Assembly (NCBI RefSeq): GCF_009799805.1
Contig: NZ_CP047050.1
Location: 2,184,001 to 2,248,000, forward strand
Source: Myroides phaeus
Lineage (GTDB): Bacteria > Bacteroidota > Bacteroidia > Flavobacteriales > Flavobacteriaceae
Length of the DNA stretch: 64,000 nucleotides
Direction of reading: 5' to 3'
In this document: positions 33,070 to 42,184 of the stretch, piece after piece
How positions within the stretch are numbered: the first letter of the stretch is position 1
Layout: each line of letters begins with the position of its first letter
The notes under the pieces: generated by a model
Told to the model about the DNA's origin: nothing
Database searches by the model: none
Seen by the model: the letters and a program-made list of their open reading frames with translations, nothing else
Made by a program: the position numbers and the translations under genes

Positions 33070-34185
33070 ATGAAAAAGTTATTACTTTTATTTGTAGCTA
33101 CTGCTGCTTTTATTGGCTGTAGTAGTGATGATAACAACAGTGAAACTCCTGTTGTTGTTAAACAGGATTTAGTGTTAAGTACTTCTAAGGCTAATGTAAC
33201 TGTTGGAGAAGAGCTTGAGTTTACTATTGTGGACAAGGCTGGTAAGAAGGTAGATGCTGGTGTTTGTGTTGATAATAAAGCAGTCGCGAATCCAGTGAAG
33301 TTTGATCAGGCAGGTATTTTTAGTGTTGTTGCTAAGAAAGAAGGATTTAAGGATAGTAATATCTTAAAGATTGATGTGAGCGATAAGAAGTTGGTTCAGT
33401 TGAAACTTGAGGCTACTGCTTCTTCTGTCATTAAAGGTGACCAAGTGATGTTTACTGTATTTGCAGATAATGTTGCTGTTAAAGACGCTATTGTTTATAA
33501 TGAAAAAACAGGTGAGGCTCTTGTAGATAATGTTTTTGAAGCGAATGAATTAGGAATGGTTAGTTTCGTAGCTAAGAAAGAGGGATTTGCAGATAGTGCT
33601 GTTCTTACTGTAAATGTAGAGTCTAAACCAAATGGTTATTTTGTAAATGGCCTTGAGTTAGATATTGATCTTGTTGTTCTTGATTTGATTCAAGAGAATG
33701 TGGTGGATGTAAATGGAAAGTCAATTGTGGTTGATAAGGTTGTTGAACTTGAAGATGGTAGATTAGCTAATGAGTATAGTTTGATGCTTATAGAGGAAAA
33801 TAATTTTACTTTCTTGACTTTGTGGGTAGCAAATAACTCTATTGTGAAAAAAAATGGGGTGATTGTTGACTATGGTAAACGTATTTTACCTACTGAAGTA
33901 ACAAAAAAATCGGATGTTGTTTTTCGTGACTTGTTCATAGTTGGAGAATACTTTATTATGGAGAATTATCTGACTGTTTCACAATTTGTGTTGGATTTTA
34001 ATAAGTTAGAGATTCCTGCTAAAGGGATTGGTGTTGGTGAAAAAGGTGTAATGGGAGATATCGGTATCGGCTTTGATTTTGAAAGTGATATGAATAATAT
34101 TGAATTTAATTATACAGGGGAGATCTTTTTTACTGAATCTATTGAAAAAGAGAGTAGATCTTTTAGGGTAAAAAACAAGTTATAA
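33070..34185 (+). CDS. Surface lipoprotein with two Ig-like modules (family member 4)
   Basis: The 371-residue lipoprotein has lipobox FIGC (Cys17) then SSDDNN. Module 1 (about 30-105) is very close to the single module of the gene at 29132 (KKEGFKDSN, NPVKFD); module 2 (about 108-185) ends KKEGFADSAVLTVNVE. The C-terminal domain aligns with member 1 along its length (VDKVVELEDGRLANEYSLML, KKNGVIVDYGKRILPTE, VGEKGVMGDIGIGF), so these two are closest relatives differing by loss or gain of a module. The last 20 residues are basic and extra. Function unknown. Confidence 0.8.
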   Translation: MKKLLLLFVATAAFIGCSSDDNNSETPVVVKQDLVLSTSKANVTVGEELEFTIVDKAGKKVDAGVCVDNKAVANPVKFDQAGIFSVVAKKEGFKDSNILKIDVSDKKLVQLKLEATASSVIKGDQVMFTVFADNVAVKDAIVYNEKTGEALVDNVFEANELGMVSFVAKKEGFADSAVLTVNVESKPNGYFVNGLELDIDLVVLDLIQENVVDVNGKSIVVDKVVELEDGRLANEYSLMLIEENNFTFLTLWVANNSIVKKNGVIVDYGKRILPTEVTKKSDVVFRDLFIVGEYFIMENYLTVSQFVLDFNKLEIPAKGIGVGEKGVMGDIGIGFDFESDMNNIEFNYTGEIFFTESIEKESRSFRVKNKL

Positions 34186-34253
34186 AATATACTTATATAG
34201 GAGTAGATAAAAATTTTAATGCTTTGATACAATTATATAATTCCTGATTAAGG

Positions 34254-34288
34254 AGAAGGTAGAAGGAATTCTACCTTTCTTTTTTTTA
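34254..34288 (+). terminator. Terminator after lipoprotein 4
   Basis: AAGGTAGAA (34256-34264) pairs with TTCTACCTT (34269-34277) around GGAA; T-run to 34287. The rest of the 336-bp gap to 34521 shows nothing recognisable. Confidence 0.88.
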
Positions 34289-34521
34289 GAAATATTTGAT
34301 AAAGGTTCGATTTATTAAATATTAAAAGGTTTTCTTAAAATTAATCTAATATTTGGTAGTATCTTAGTGGTTGAGGTATTATTAAAAAGAGATTAATGCT
34401 TATTAATCATAATATTTCTTTGTAAAAATCAATGTTTTTATGTTTTAATGTAATTATTTGTTTTTTAAGGTTTGTAGTTTGTTAATTTTTATTACATTTA
34501 GTTTTTGAATAATTTAACGAT

Positions 34522-36642
34522 ATGAAAAAAATTACACTTTTTGCTTTTTTAGCAGTTCCTCTATTTTCTTTGCAGATGAGAGGGCAAGATTTACAAACAA
34601 GAACTAAGGTAGTTGCTACCTATGATGTAGCTTCTGCTAAGATGGAAATAGAGAAGATTGCTATAGATGCTCAGCAAGAAAAAGAGAAGGCATTCGAAAT
34701 TGCTGAAAAGCTTGGAGTTCAAACAAGTGGTATTAGTCCGAAAGGGAACTATTACGAGTTAGTACGTGTTGATGAAGGTGGGGTGTTGTTTTACAGAACA
34801 ACATTAGGTATGGGGTCGAGAGCTACTCAAAATGCTGAAAATATACCTGTTGGTACTAAAGGAGTGTTGTTAGAAGGAAAAGATATGCTTGTAGGGGTAA
34901 TTGATGGGATGTCTGCTTTAAGTGCGCATCGTGAGTTTATTACATCTCCTTCTGATAAAAAAAGTCGTGTTACTGAGAAAGATGCTATTAGTAGAGTTCC
35001 AAGTGATTATAAAAGTAAAAGAGAGTATGAGAGCTCAAGAGCTCACGCGACACACGTTTCTGGTATTATAGCCGCTGCTGGTTTTTATGTAGGAGGTGAA
35101 GCAAAAGGGATTGCTCCTAAGTCTAATGTGTTAAGTTATAATTGGGGATCTGATACTTCTAAGATGACTACAATGGCGGTAGATGGAGTATTAGTAAGTA
35201 ATCACTCTTATGGAGCAAAATTCTTTGATGATTATGGGACTATATTAAGTGATGCACACAGAAATTTATTAGGTGCTTATGATTTAAGTAGTTACCGTTT
35301 TGATCAAATTGCTAATAAATATCCTTATTATTTACCTGTTACTGCAGCAGGGAATGATGGAGGGGATCAAGCTAAAACTTATTTGAATTATCCGAATAAG
35401 AAAAATGTAGATATGCTTAATGGAACGTCTGTTTCAAAGAACGTTGTTGTAGTTGCAGCTATTCATGAGGTGCCTTATTATACTGGACCTCAAGATGTAA
35501 AGTTAGCTTATTTTAGTAGTCAAGGTCCTTCTGATGACTTTAGAATTAAACCTGATATTGCTGCTAAAGGGGTGTCTGTTTATAGTACTACTTATTATGC
35601 GCCTGAAAATCCAAATGATACACCAGATACGCATAGAAATCAAAATATGGATGGTACTTCAATGGCTGCTCCTGCTGTTACTGCTGTTTTTGCTTTATGG
35701 CAAGAGTGGGCAAGTAAGTATAGTGTTTCAAAAATGCCTTACACTGCCGCTACTATACGTGCATTAATGGCACATACAGCAGATGAGGCTGGTTCTGCAC
35801 CTGGTCCTGACCATTTGTTTGGATGGGGATTGCTTAATGCTAAAAACGGGGTTAATGTAATGGAGGGTGCTTCGGTTGGAACGAGTGCTTCTATTAAAGA
35901 GAGTACTTTAAAGCAAGATGAAAAATTTAAAACTTCTATTGAAGTTAAAGAGAAAAATAAAAAGGTTGTTGTAACGCTTGCTTGGAATGATCCTGCTTTT
36001 AAAAAGTATGCTTCAAGTTACGGTTATAATGAAAAAACAATGATTGACAATCCAACTTTAGTGAATGATTTAGATATTGTTGTTGTGAAAGGTGATAAGA
36101 CTTATTTACCTTGGAGATTGACTAAAAGTCATAGTAATCTAAAAGCAGAAAGAGGTAATAATAATGTTGATAATATTGAGAAAATTGAGTTTACTGCTTC
36201 TGAAGTTGGTACATACGAGATTGTAATTTCTCATAAAGGTTCTTTAGAAGGGGGAAAACAAGATTATTCTTTAATCACAAGTGTTGGAGAGTTTAAAGAT
36301 CTTGATAAACCTGATTATAATGAAGGAAAACCTGAAGACAAAGAGGGTGAGAAACCTGGAGACAAAGAAGGTGAGAACCCAGTAATTGAAAGTGATTCTT
36401 TTGGTATTTGGCCTAACCCTGTAGCTGATCAAATGTATATCAATATGAACTCAAGATATATTGATGAAGTTGCACACGTTAGAGTGTTTGATATTGATGG
36501 TAGAATGGTACGTGACTTTAAAGGTTTTGTTGGTGCTGATGGTAAGCTAACAGTAAATATGGCAAGCTTAACTGTAGGTTCTTACTTTGTTGAAGTGAAA
36601 ACAGGTAAGTTTAAAAAGAAAGTAAGAATTATGAAAAGATAA
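34522..36642 (+). CDS. Subtilisin-like serine protease (S8) with type IX secretion sorting domain
   Basis: The 706-residue precursor has a signal peptide, a propeptide-like region to about residue 115, and the S8 catalytic domain: Asp128 in VGVIDGMSALSAH, His178 in AHATHVSGIIAAAG, oxyanion Asn278 in VTAAGNDGG and nucleophile Ser380 in DGTSMAAPAVTAVFALW. Residue 129 is Gly where Ser/Thr is usual. A beta-sandwich (about 450-590) is followed by a charged KPEDKEGEKPGDKEGE linker and a C-terminal sorting domain (FGIWPNPVADQMYINM, GSYFVEVKTGKFKKKVRIMK), the signal for type IX secretion. It is therefore released or anchored outside the cell. Coming after four surface lipoproteins, it may share their environment. 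Confidence 0.93.
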   Translation: MKKITLFAFLAVPLFSLQMRGQDLQTRTKVVATYDVASAKMEIEKIAIDAQQEKEKAFEIAEKLGVQTSGISPKGNYYELVRVDEGGVLFYRTTLGMGSRATQNAENIPVGTKGVLLEGKDMLVGVIDGMSALSAHREFITSPSDKKSRVTEKDAISRVPSDYKSKREYESSRAHATHVSGIIAAAGFYVGGEAKGIAPKSNVLSYNWGSDTSKMTTMAVDGVLVSNHSYGAKFFDDYGTILSDAHRNLLGAYDLSSYRFDQIANKYPYYLPVTAAGNDGGDQAKTYLNYPNKKNVDMLNGTSVSKNVVVVAAIHEVPYYTGPQDVKLAYFSSQGPSDDFRIKPDIAAKGVSVYSTTYYAPENPNDTPDTHRNQNMDGTSMAAPAVTAVFALWQEWASKYSVSKMPYTAATIRALMAHTADEAGSAPGPDHLFGWGLLNAKNGVNVMEGASVGTSASIKESTLKQDEKFKTSIEVKEKNKKVVVTLAWNDPAFKKYASSYGYNEKTMIDNPTLVNDLDIVVVKGDKTYLPWRLTKSHSNLKAERGNNNVDNIEKIEFTASEVGTYEIVISHKGSLEGGKQDYSLITSVGEFKDLDKPDYNEGKPEDKEGEKPGDKEGENPVIESDSFGIWPNPVADQMYINMNSRYIDEVAHVRVFDIDGRMVRDFKGFVGADGKLTVNMASLTVGSYFVEVKTGKFKKKVRIMKR

Positions 36643-36668
36643 TATCGTTAAATTAAAGTGTGATTTTA

Positions 36669-36707
36669 AAGCCCTCTTTGTGTTTGCAAAGGGGGCTTTT
36701 GTTTTTT
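36669..36707 (+). terminator. Terminator after the S8 protease
   Basis: AAGCCCTCTTTG pairs with CAAAGGGGGCTT (one G-U), followed by T-rich sequence. Two isolated heptamer words (GTAAATC, GTAAACC) follow at 36713-36726. Confidence 0.85.
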
Positions 36708-36818
36708 AGTGTGTAAATCGTAAACCTTAGACAGTTAATAAAGAATTAAAATTGTATTAGGCTTTTCTTTTAATGTGATATTTATTTGTATTTTTATACT
36801 TCATAAAAAAAAAGGGAA

Positions 36819-37289
36819 ATGAAAAAAGTTAAAATGACATTAGCGATGACTGCTATGGTAGCTGGAATTGCATTTGTAGGTTGTAAAGACAACAAAAAAG
36901 TAGAAGAGACTCCTGCAACAGAGCAAACTGAACAAGAGGCTGAGTATGTTGATACTGAGCATACTTCTCAAAATTCTTTAGATTGGAATGGTACTTATGT
37001 AGGTGTTACGCCATGTGCTGACTGCCCTGGTATCGAAACTACTATTGTTTTAAATGATGACAGTACGTTTAAAGCAACTTATGTTTACCAAGAGAAGAAA
37101 GACGGTACGTTTGAAGAAGCTGGTACTTTTGCTTGGGATGACAAAGGATCTGTGATTACTTTAAAAGACGCTAAGAGTGAAGTGCTTGCAGTTTACCAAG
37201 TTAGAGAAGGAAGTCTTAAACAATTAAACTTAGATGGAACTGAAGTGGAAGGTGAGTTAGCTGCACACTACGTTCTTGCAAAAAAATAG
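36819..37289 (+). CDS. NlpE-like copper-resistance/envelope-stress lipoprotein
   Basis: The 156-residue lipoprotein has lipobox FVGC (Cys22), an acidic Glu/Thr-rich linker (about 28-52) and an NlpE N-terminal domain: DWNGTYVGVTPCADCPGIET (the C-A-D-C pair is characteristic), TTIVLNDDSTFKATYVYQEK and a repeat of short beta-hairpins to the end. In E. coli NlpE senses surface contact and copper and signals through Cpx; Bacteroidota lack Cpx, so the role here is unknown, though the CxxC may bind metal or be redox active. Single gene with terminator. Confidence 0.85.
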   Translation: MKKVKMTLAMTAMVAGIAFVGCKDNKKVEETPATEQTEQEAEYVDTEHTSQNSLDWNGTYVGVTPCADCPGIETTIVLNDDSTFKATYVYQEKKDGTFEEAGTFAWDDKGSVITLKDAKSEVLAVYQVREGSLKQLNLDGTEVEGELAAHYVLAKK

Positions 37290-37309
37290 TGATTTAATCA
37301 CAGTAAATT

Positions 37310-37345
37310 AAAAAGCCCCTTACAATAATATTGTAAGGGGCTTTT
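37310..37345 (+). terminator. Terminator after the nlpE-like gene
   Basis: Long stem AAAAAGCCCCTTACAAT with its complement, tiny loop, T5. Confidence 0.92.
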
Positions 37346-37389
37346 TGTTTAAAATAACTATGTATTTATTTTGAGAATTATGTTATTGC

Positions 37390-37614
37390 TTATAGCAATT
37401 GTCGCTGTGATCGTTTGAATAATAATATACCACTTGCAAGTAAACCTAAGCTTACTATTATCTCTGTAGTGTCATTTTCTGCAAGTTGATTACTTACTAC
37501 TGCTATGTCTGTCTGAGTCGTTTCTTGGCTTGTTATATTGTACAGTTGATATGCAAATAAAAATAACGAGATAGCAATTACGAAGAAACTACTATATTTT
37601 AGTTTTTTATTCAT
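37390..37614 (-). CDS. Small membrane protein, unknown function
   Basis: 74 residues: an N-terminal helix (about 8-27, SSFFVIAISLFLFAYQLYNI), a polar middle (TSQETTQTDIAVVSNQLAEN) and a second helix (about 51-66, EIIVSLGLLASGILLF) with a basic tail KRSQRQLL. The pattern suggests both termini in the cytoplasm. I do not recognise a family. The gene is flanked by a terminator of its plus-strand neighbour and an AT-rich upstream region. Confidence 0.6.
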   Translation of the reverse strand: MNKKLKYSSFFVIAISLFLFAYQLYNITSQETTQTDIAVVSNQLAENDTTEIIVSLGLLASGILLFKRSQRQLL

Positions 37615-37845
37615 GCTGCTTGTGATTTAATTAAATGGGATTATTATTTATATAAGACGAATATAGGTATAATATATGAATTATTGTTAAATAGTGTGTT
37701 TTATTTTTTAATTTATGTGAATAAATTATTTTTGTTGTCTTTTTTTGGCTTTTGTTTAGAATAAAAGTAGGTGATATTGAAAGAAGATGTAACTGATAAA
37801 GCGTAGTTGTGAGTAGTAATCCAATAAGTGTAGTACAACGTTGTC

Positions 37846-37875
37846 AAAAAAAAAGACCCCTTTATGGGGTCTCAA
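37846..37875 (-). terminator. Terminator for the lipoprotein gene at 37888
   Basis: On the minus strand GAGACCCC and GGGGTCT arms around ATAAA are followed by nine T. Confidence 0.9.
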
Positions 37876-37887
37876 TTATAAGTTTTC

Positions 37888-38325
37888 TTATTTGATATTG
37901 ATTAATTCAATTTCTTTTAAATAAGGATGGTCTTTAACTTCAAGTATTAACTCCTCTGAGTTAAATGTTTTGATAGTAAGTCGTAAGACTTCATCGCTTG
38001 ATGAGTGTAGTGTAATCTCATCTCCATCAAATTTGTAAGTTCCTTTGTCTTCAATTAGGCTGTAACGATCAAGTAAAGAAAAGTGCGAGTCTTTTAAGTT
38101 GATCTCAACAGATGATAATTGTAAGCTGGTACGAATACCAGCAGGGCAATCTGGAGTGAAGGCATAAAATGTGGTGAGCCATTTCTTCTCAAGATTAACG
38201 CGGTTGAATTCCATTGTTCTTGCTTCGTCGAAAGTGGTGATTTCGCTCTCAGCTGAACAGCTTTGCAGAAAAAGAAGCCCGAAGACTGCAATTACTGCGA
38301 CGTAAAGTGTTAGTAAGCGCTTCAT
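37888..38325 (-). CDS. Lipocalin-like lipoprotein
   Basis: The 145-residue protein has a lipoprotein signal (lipobox LQSC, Cys23) followed by SAESE. The mature part is a small beta-barrel type: LEKKWLTTFYAFTPDC (compare 'L.G.W....' starts of lipocalin-like domains), then alternating strands SVEINLKDSHFSLLDRYSLI, DKGTYKFDGDEITLHS and EVLRLTIKTFNSEELILEV. This matches the layout of Bacteroidota lipocalin-like/META-type lipoproteins. Ligand and role are unknown. It forms a single-gene unit with its own terminator. Confidence 0.65.
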   Translation of the reverse strand: MKRLLTLYVAVIAVFGLLFLQSCSAESEITTFDEARTMEFNRVNLEKKWLTTFYAFTPDCPAGIRTSLQLSSVEINLKDSHFSLLDRYSLIEDKGTYKFDGDEITLHSSSDEVLRLTIKTFNSEELILEVKDHPYLKEIELINIK

Positions 38326-38529
38326 AGTGTGGTTGTTTTTAAGGTTTTAAATCATTGTGGTTATTAAGGATTTGTTTTCTTAAAAATATGACAATCACTT
38401 AAGATTTGCAAGGACATTTTTTAGAATAATGAAATATTTTAGTGGAATAAGTTCTTATTTTGTACTACTTTCTTTGTAAACTCTTAGTTTTAAAAGGTTT
38501 GTATTGACATTTCGTGACGTGTTAAAATG

Positions 38530-38566
38530 AAAAAATAGCTTCTACAGTTGTAAAAGCTATTCATTT
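38530..38566 (-). terminator. Terminator after the gene at 38609
   Basis: On the minus strand, AATAGCTTTTACA and TGTAGAAGCTATT form the stem (one G-U), followed by six T. Confidence 0.85.
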
Positions 38567-38608
38567 TATAATTTATAATTGAGATTAATATAATCTTGAG
38601 CTTATTTT

Positions 38609-39184
38609 TTATTGGAGTAAACATGGGATGTTGTCAATAAAAAAGGCAGATGGTTGAGAATTCACTTCTAATTGAGTAGATTCAAGTTCATTTTTAATAG
38701 TGTAAGGGATGGCTTGATTAGCATACCTAACTTGTACTTTTTCTAAAGGCGATTCTCTTAAATATTGTAAGTCTTCTGTCTTTAATAAAAACGATGTGGA
38801 CAAAATACGAATATTGTTTTTGTTCTCTTTGTCATAAATATAGGTATCGCACTTTTCTTCTCCTATATAATAGGCTGAAAGTACGCGACCGTTGTTTAGT
38901 TTAAACGAGATTATACTGCGGTAGTTGATACAAGTAATCGGAATGAAGTCCTGACTCTTCTGAATCAACTGTACGTGTAGAAAGTGATTGTCGTCTGATT
39001 TGATTAACGAAAAGAAAAGAGTGTTATTTCCTTTTTCTTGTACGTCTTCGTAAACCAATACGTCATTGGTCTTTCTAACATTGGTACTGTCGTTTACAAT
39101 TTCATAGTCTATTGAGCACTTTTCTTGTGCGTGGGCAAATAGACTGCTACACAGAAGTAGAATTAGGGAAAGGCAATTTTTCAT
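38609..39184 (-). CDS. Secreted protein of unknown function
   Basis: I choose the ATG at 39184, 2 bp after the stop of the methyltransferase gene, giving 191 residues with a clean signal peptide (MKNCLSLILLLCSSLFAHAQ). The mature part is mixed alpha/beta with VLVYEDVQEKGNNTLFFSLI, FIPITCINYRSIISFKLNNG, and three to four cysteines that could form disulfides in the periplasm. No family is recognised. The tight spacing implies co-transcription with the methyltransferase and transporter genes, though a functional tie is not obvious. Confidence 0.65.
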   Translation of the reverse strand: MKNCLSLILLLCSSLFAHAQEKCSIDYEIVNDSTNVRKTNDVLVYEDVQEKGNNTLFFSLIKSDDNHFLHVQLIQKSQDFIPITCINYRSIISFKLNNGRVLSAYYIGEEKCDTYIYDKENKNNIRILSTSFLLKTEDLQYLRESPLEKVQVRYANQAIPYTIKNELESTQLEVNSQPSAFFIDNIPCLLQ

Positions 39185-39186
39185 AA

Positions 39187-40365
39187 CTATGTTGTTTTGC
39201 AACAAATTATGATAATTTTTTCATTTTTCAAGTTTGTTGTGAAGAAAATATAAACATCGCCTCCGTCTTTTATTTTCCACTTCTTTCTGATTTCTTCTAC
39301 TTTCAATGGGAAGTTACGCACGGTTACATTTGCCTTGATATTAGTAAGGTGTGTTTTGGCGTTTTGTTTGTTGAAAGGAACGACTTCTTGTATTTTGAAA
39401 CTACGCCCTGGGAAGTTGACCAACTCTTCACTTGTGTACAGTTGGCTATGGGGATGTAGTTTGTTGATCTTGTATTGCTGACTTACCACATCGAACTTCC
39501 CTGTTTTCAGGATAGCACTGTTAGGTTCGTACAAATACTGCTGTGGCGCGTGAAAGCTTGCCACTGCTTGATCGGTTAGACTGGTGTGAAACAACTGTGG
39601 TTCGTCTTTGGTAAGATTAACCGCTACTAAGGCTATTTCACCTTCATATCCTTTTTCTAATATCCACAGCAATTCCTTCACATCGTTGTTTAGGGCAACA
39701 ATATGGACAGCCTTTACGTGGTTTAACTCACTGATACCGGCGTGTATATCCAATAGGGGTGAGGTTTTGATTAGAATGGTATTCGTATGTGTAAACAGGT
39801 CGTTTAAATGCTCTGGTACGTTTGGCGTACAATCGCTTAAGAAGAATACCTTCTCCTTGGCAGAATTACGACGCGCTGGATCTACGTATATATAGTCCCA
39901 CTGTTTGTTGTTCTCTTTTAGGTAAACAAGACTATCTCCGCAATGGCAAGTGATGTTATCAACGCCTAAGGCAGTGTAGTTATGAGCAACAATTGCGCTT
40001 AGGTCTTCTTGCATTTCACAGTGCTGTACCGCTTTAACCTGTTTGGAAAAGTAGTAACAATCAATTCCGAAACCACCTGTTAAGTCAATCAAGCTATCAC
40101 CTTGTACCAAAGACGCTTTGTATTTGGCACACTCCTCTGAAGAAGTCTGTTCTATAGATAGCTTCTTTGGAAATAGGATATTGTCTGTGGCGTACCACGT
40201 AGGTAATTTGTCTTTAGACTTTTGTTTGGACTCGATTTGCGTTAGTAGTTCGCTCATCTCTATATGAGTAAATGGACTCTTTTTAAAGGCTAACGACTTG
40301 ATGTCGCTGTGTAGCTGTTCTTGTATATATTGCTGAACGTCTTCTGCTAAAAGATGGTTTTTCAA
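39187..40365 (-). CDS. SAM-dependent methyltransferase with THUMP-like domain
   Basis: The 392-residue protein has an N-terminal helical part, SAM-binding motif LIDLTGGFGIDCYYFSK (about 92-108), acidic end of strand 2 (CEMQEDLSAIVAHN), and YIYVDPARRN (about 160-169) where the DPPY-type motif would be. KTSPLLDIHAGISEL and a C-terminal THUMP-like RNA-binding region (FPGRSFKIQEVVPFNKQNAK, NVTVRNFPLKVEEIRKKWKI) follow. Proteins of this architecture are predicted RNA methyltransferases; the target is not known. It abuts the AI-2E transporter stop directly, so they form one operon. Confidence 0.85.
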   Translation of the reverse strand: MKNHLLAEDVQQYIQEQLHSDIKSLAFKKSPFTHIEMSELLTQIESKQKSKDKLPTWYATDNILFPKKLSIEQTSSEECAKYKASLVQGDSLIDLTGGFGIDCYYFSKQVKAVQHCEMQEDLSAIVAHNYTALGVDNITCHCGDSLVYLKENNKQWDYIYVDPARRNSAKEKVFFLSDCTPNVPEHLNDLFTHTNTILIKTSPLLDIHAGISELNHVKAVHIVALNNDVKELLWILEKGYEGEIALVAVNLTKDEPQLFHTSLTDQAVASFHAPQQYLYEPNSAILKTGKFDVVSQQYKINKLHPHSQLYTSEELVNFPGRSFKIQEVVPFNKQNAKTHLTNIKANVTVRNFPLKVEEIRKKWKIKDGGDVYIFFTTNLKNEKIIIICCKTT

Positions 40366-41457
40366 TTATAATTTTTTTGTAAGGATTTGTATGAATCTGA
40401 CGTTTGGTAAAAACTCTTTTCCAATTACTTTTAAACAAGTGTAGATTGGCACTGCGGCAATCATACCAAAGATTCCAGAGAACATTCCACTTGCTAAAAT
40501 AACAATGAATATTTCTAAGGGATGTGACTTTACGCTGTTTGAAAAGATTAACGGTTGGTTTACTACGTTGTCGATTAACTGTATAGTAAGGAATCCGATA
40601 AACACGGTTAATGCTTTAGGTAGGGTAACATCTGTGAAGTTGTCGCCTATGAAACTAAGCATTGTAAACATCACAGCTAATATGTTTCCAATTAAGGGTC
40701 CGATATAAGGAATGATGTTTAAAATAGCACATAAAAAGGCAATCATCAAGGCTCCTTTTGTACCTACTGATATCAATAGGATGAAACTTAGGATAAAGAT
40801 GATGAAGGTTTGGGCTACTAAACCAAGGAAATAACGTGATAATAGGTTGTTAATCTTGTCTATCGAGTTTAAAACTCTGTTTTCTTGTCTAACAGGGAAT
40901 ATCTTTTTGAATTGGTATTCTAAGACAGCTTGGTCTTTTAGAAAGAAAAAAGCAATGAATAGAATAGCAAATAACCCCATTCCGAATTCGCTCAATAGGC
41001 TTAGTATAGAGTTTAATAGGTTAGGGACAAAGTCAAGCTTTACCTGTGATTTTAAGTTAGATTCAGCTATAATCTTGTCAAGGCTAAAACCTTTAGCGTC
41101 TAAATAATAGTCTATTTTACTGATTAATCCGTTAAAATCCTCTTGTAAGTGCATGGTGCTCAAGACAGATAGATTCTGTGCTTGAGTAGTAAACAAAGGC
41201 ACAAACATGAAGATAAACCCAACGAAAAAAGCCAAGAATATGGTAATGGTAATTGATACAGCTATGATGCGTTTGATGCGTAGTCTTCTACGCATAAACT
41301 CAACAAGAGGCTTGCCGATTAGGGCTAAGACAAAGGCAAAACCGATATAGATAAATAAGGGGCTGATTTCTAATAGGAAAAGACCTAATAGGGTGATTGC
41401 CGTTAATATTAGTACAGCACGTACTATTCCTTTTGATATTGTCTTAGAATCAATCAT
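40366..41457 (-). CDS. AI-2E family (PerM/YdiK-type) membrane transporter
   Basis: The 363-residue integral membrane protein has about 8 helices: two at the N-terminus (VRAVLILTAITLLGLFLLEI, PLFIYIGFAFVLALIG), a third at IIAVSITITIFLAFFVGFIF, a soluble segment (about 90-150) and a C-terminal bundle including SRYFLGLVAQTFIIFILSFI, FLCAILNIIPYIGPLIGNIL and a final GIFGMIAAVPIYTCLKV. 'P.iGp..g' and 'G...Giia.P....lk' are family hallmarks. Members export small molecules or exchange ions; autoinducer-2 export is shown for only a few. Substrate unknown. Confidence 0.9.
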   Translation of the reverse strand: MIDSKTISKGIVRAVLILTAITLLGLFLLEISPLFIYIGFAFVLALIGKPLVEFMRRRLRIKRIIAVSITITIFLAFFVGFIFMFVPLFTTQAQNLSVLSTMHLQEDFNGLISKIDYYLDAKGFSLDKIIAESNLKSQVKLDFVPNLLNSILSLLSEFGMGLFAILFIAFFFLKDQAVLEYQFKKIFPVRQENRVLNSIDKINNLLSRYFLGLVAQTFIIFILSFILLISVGTKGALMIAFLCAILNIIPYIGPLIGNILAVMFTMLSFIGDNFTDVTLPKALTVFIGFLTIQLIDNVVNQPLIFSNSVKSHPLEIFIVILASGMFSGIFGMIAAVPIYTCLKVIGKEFLPNVRFIQILTKKL

Positions 41458-41469
41458 CGTGTTTATATG

Positions 41470-42174
41470 TTATTCATTGGCAAATACGAAACTGTGTACT
41501 GCTACTAATGCGGCAGTTTCTGTTCGCAATCTTGTGTGTCCTAAAGAGACTGGTTTGTACCCTTTAGCTAAGGCTGTTTCTATTTCACTCGTAGAAAAGT
41601 CGCCTTCTGGACCAACTAAAAGTAAATAATTTTTGTGAAGTGGGATACTGTTTTTCAATAAAACTTTCTCTGTGTCTTCGCAATGTGCAATATATTTCTC
41701 GCCTTCGTGTTCTTTTGCCATAAACTCTTTTAAGGTGATAGGCTCGTTTAATATAGGCATATGGTACTGTAAAGACTGCTTCATAGCCGATTGAATAATC
41801 TTCTCAAAACGTTCTGTTTTAACAACTTTTCGTTCTGAGTGATCACAGATAATTGGCGTTATCTCGTGGATACCGATTTCTGTTGCTTTTTCTAAGAACC
41901 ACTCGTAACGCTCGTTCATCTTTGTTGGCGCTACAGCAAGGTGTAGGCGGAAAGGCGTGTGAGCTTGGTCTTCGTGTGATACGATTTCTGTGATACACTT
42001 CTTGTCTGAATCCAGAGAGATTTGCGTTGTAAACAACGTTCCTTTTCCGTTTGTTACATAAAGAGTATCACCCATTTTACGTCTTAATACACGGATAATA
42101 TGTTTGCTTTCATCTTTGTCAAAAGTGAAAGTTGTTTGTCCTTTTTCAATTTCAGGAGAATAGAATAATTGCAT
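41470..42174 (-). CDS. rsmE: 16S rRNA (uracil-1498-N3)-methyltransferase
   Basis: Starting at the ATG at 42174, 10 bp after tsaD ends, gives 234 residues beginning MQLFYSPEIEKGQTTFTFDK. The N-terminal PUA-like part includes HIIRVLRRKMGDTLYVTNGK. The SPOUT methyltransferase domain has EKATEIGIHEITPIICDHSE, IQSAMKQSLQYHMP, LLVGPEGDFSTSEIE and the knot segment SLGHTRLRTETAALVAV. It methylates U1498 of 16S rRNA in the assembled 30S subunit. A longer frame upstream overlaps tsaD and lacks family sequence. Confidence 0.94.
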   Translation of the reverse strand: MQLFYSPEIEKGQTTFTFDKDESKHIIRVLRRKMGDTLYVTNGKGTLFTTQISLDSDKKCITEIVSHEDQAHTPFRLHLAVAPTKMNERYEWFLEKATEIGIHEITPIICDHSERKVVKTERFEKIIQSAMKQSLQYHMPILNEPITLKEFMAKEHEGEKYIAHCEDTEKVLLKNSIPLHKNYLLLVGPEGDFSTSEIETALAKGYKPVSLGHTRLRTETAALVAVHSFVFANE

Positions 42175-42184
42175 AGTGGTAGTC

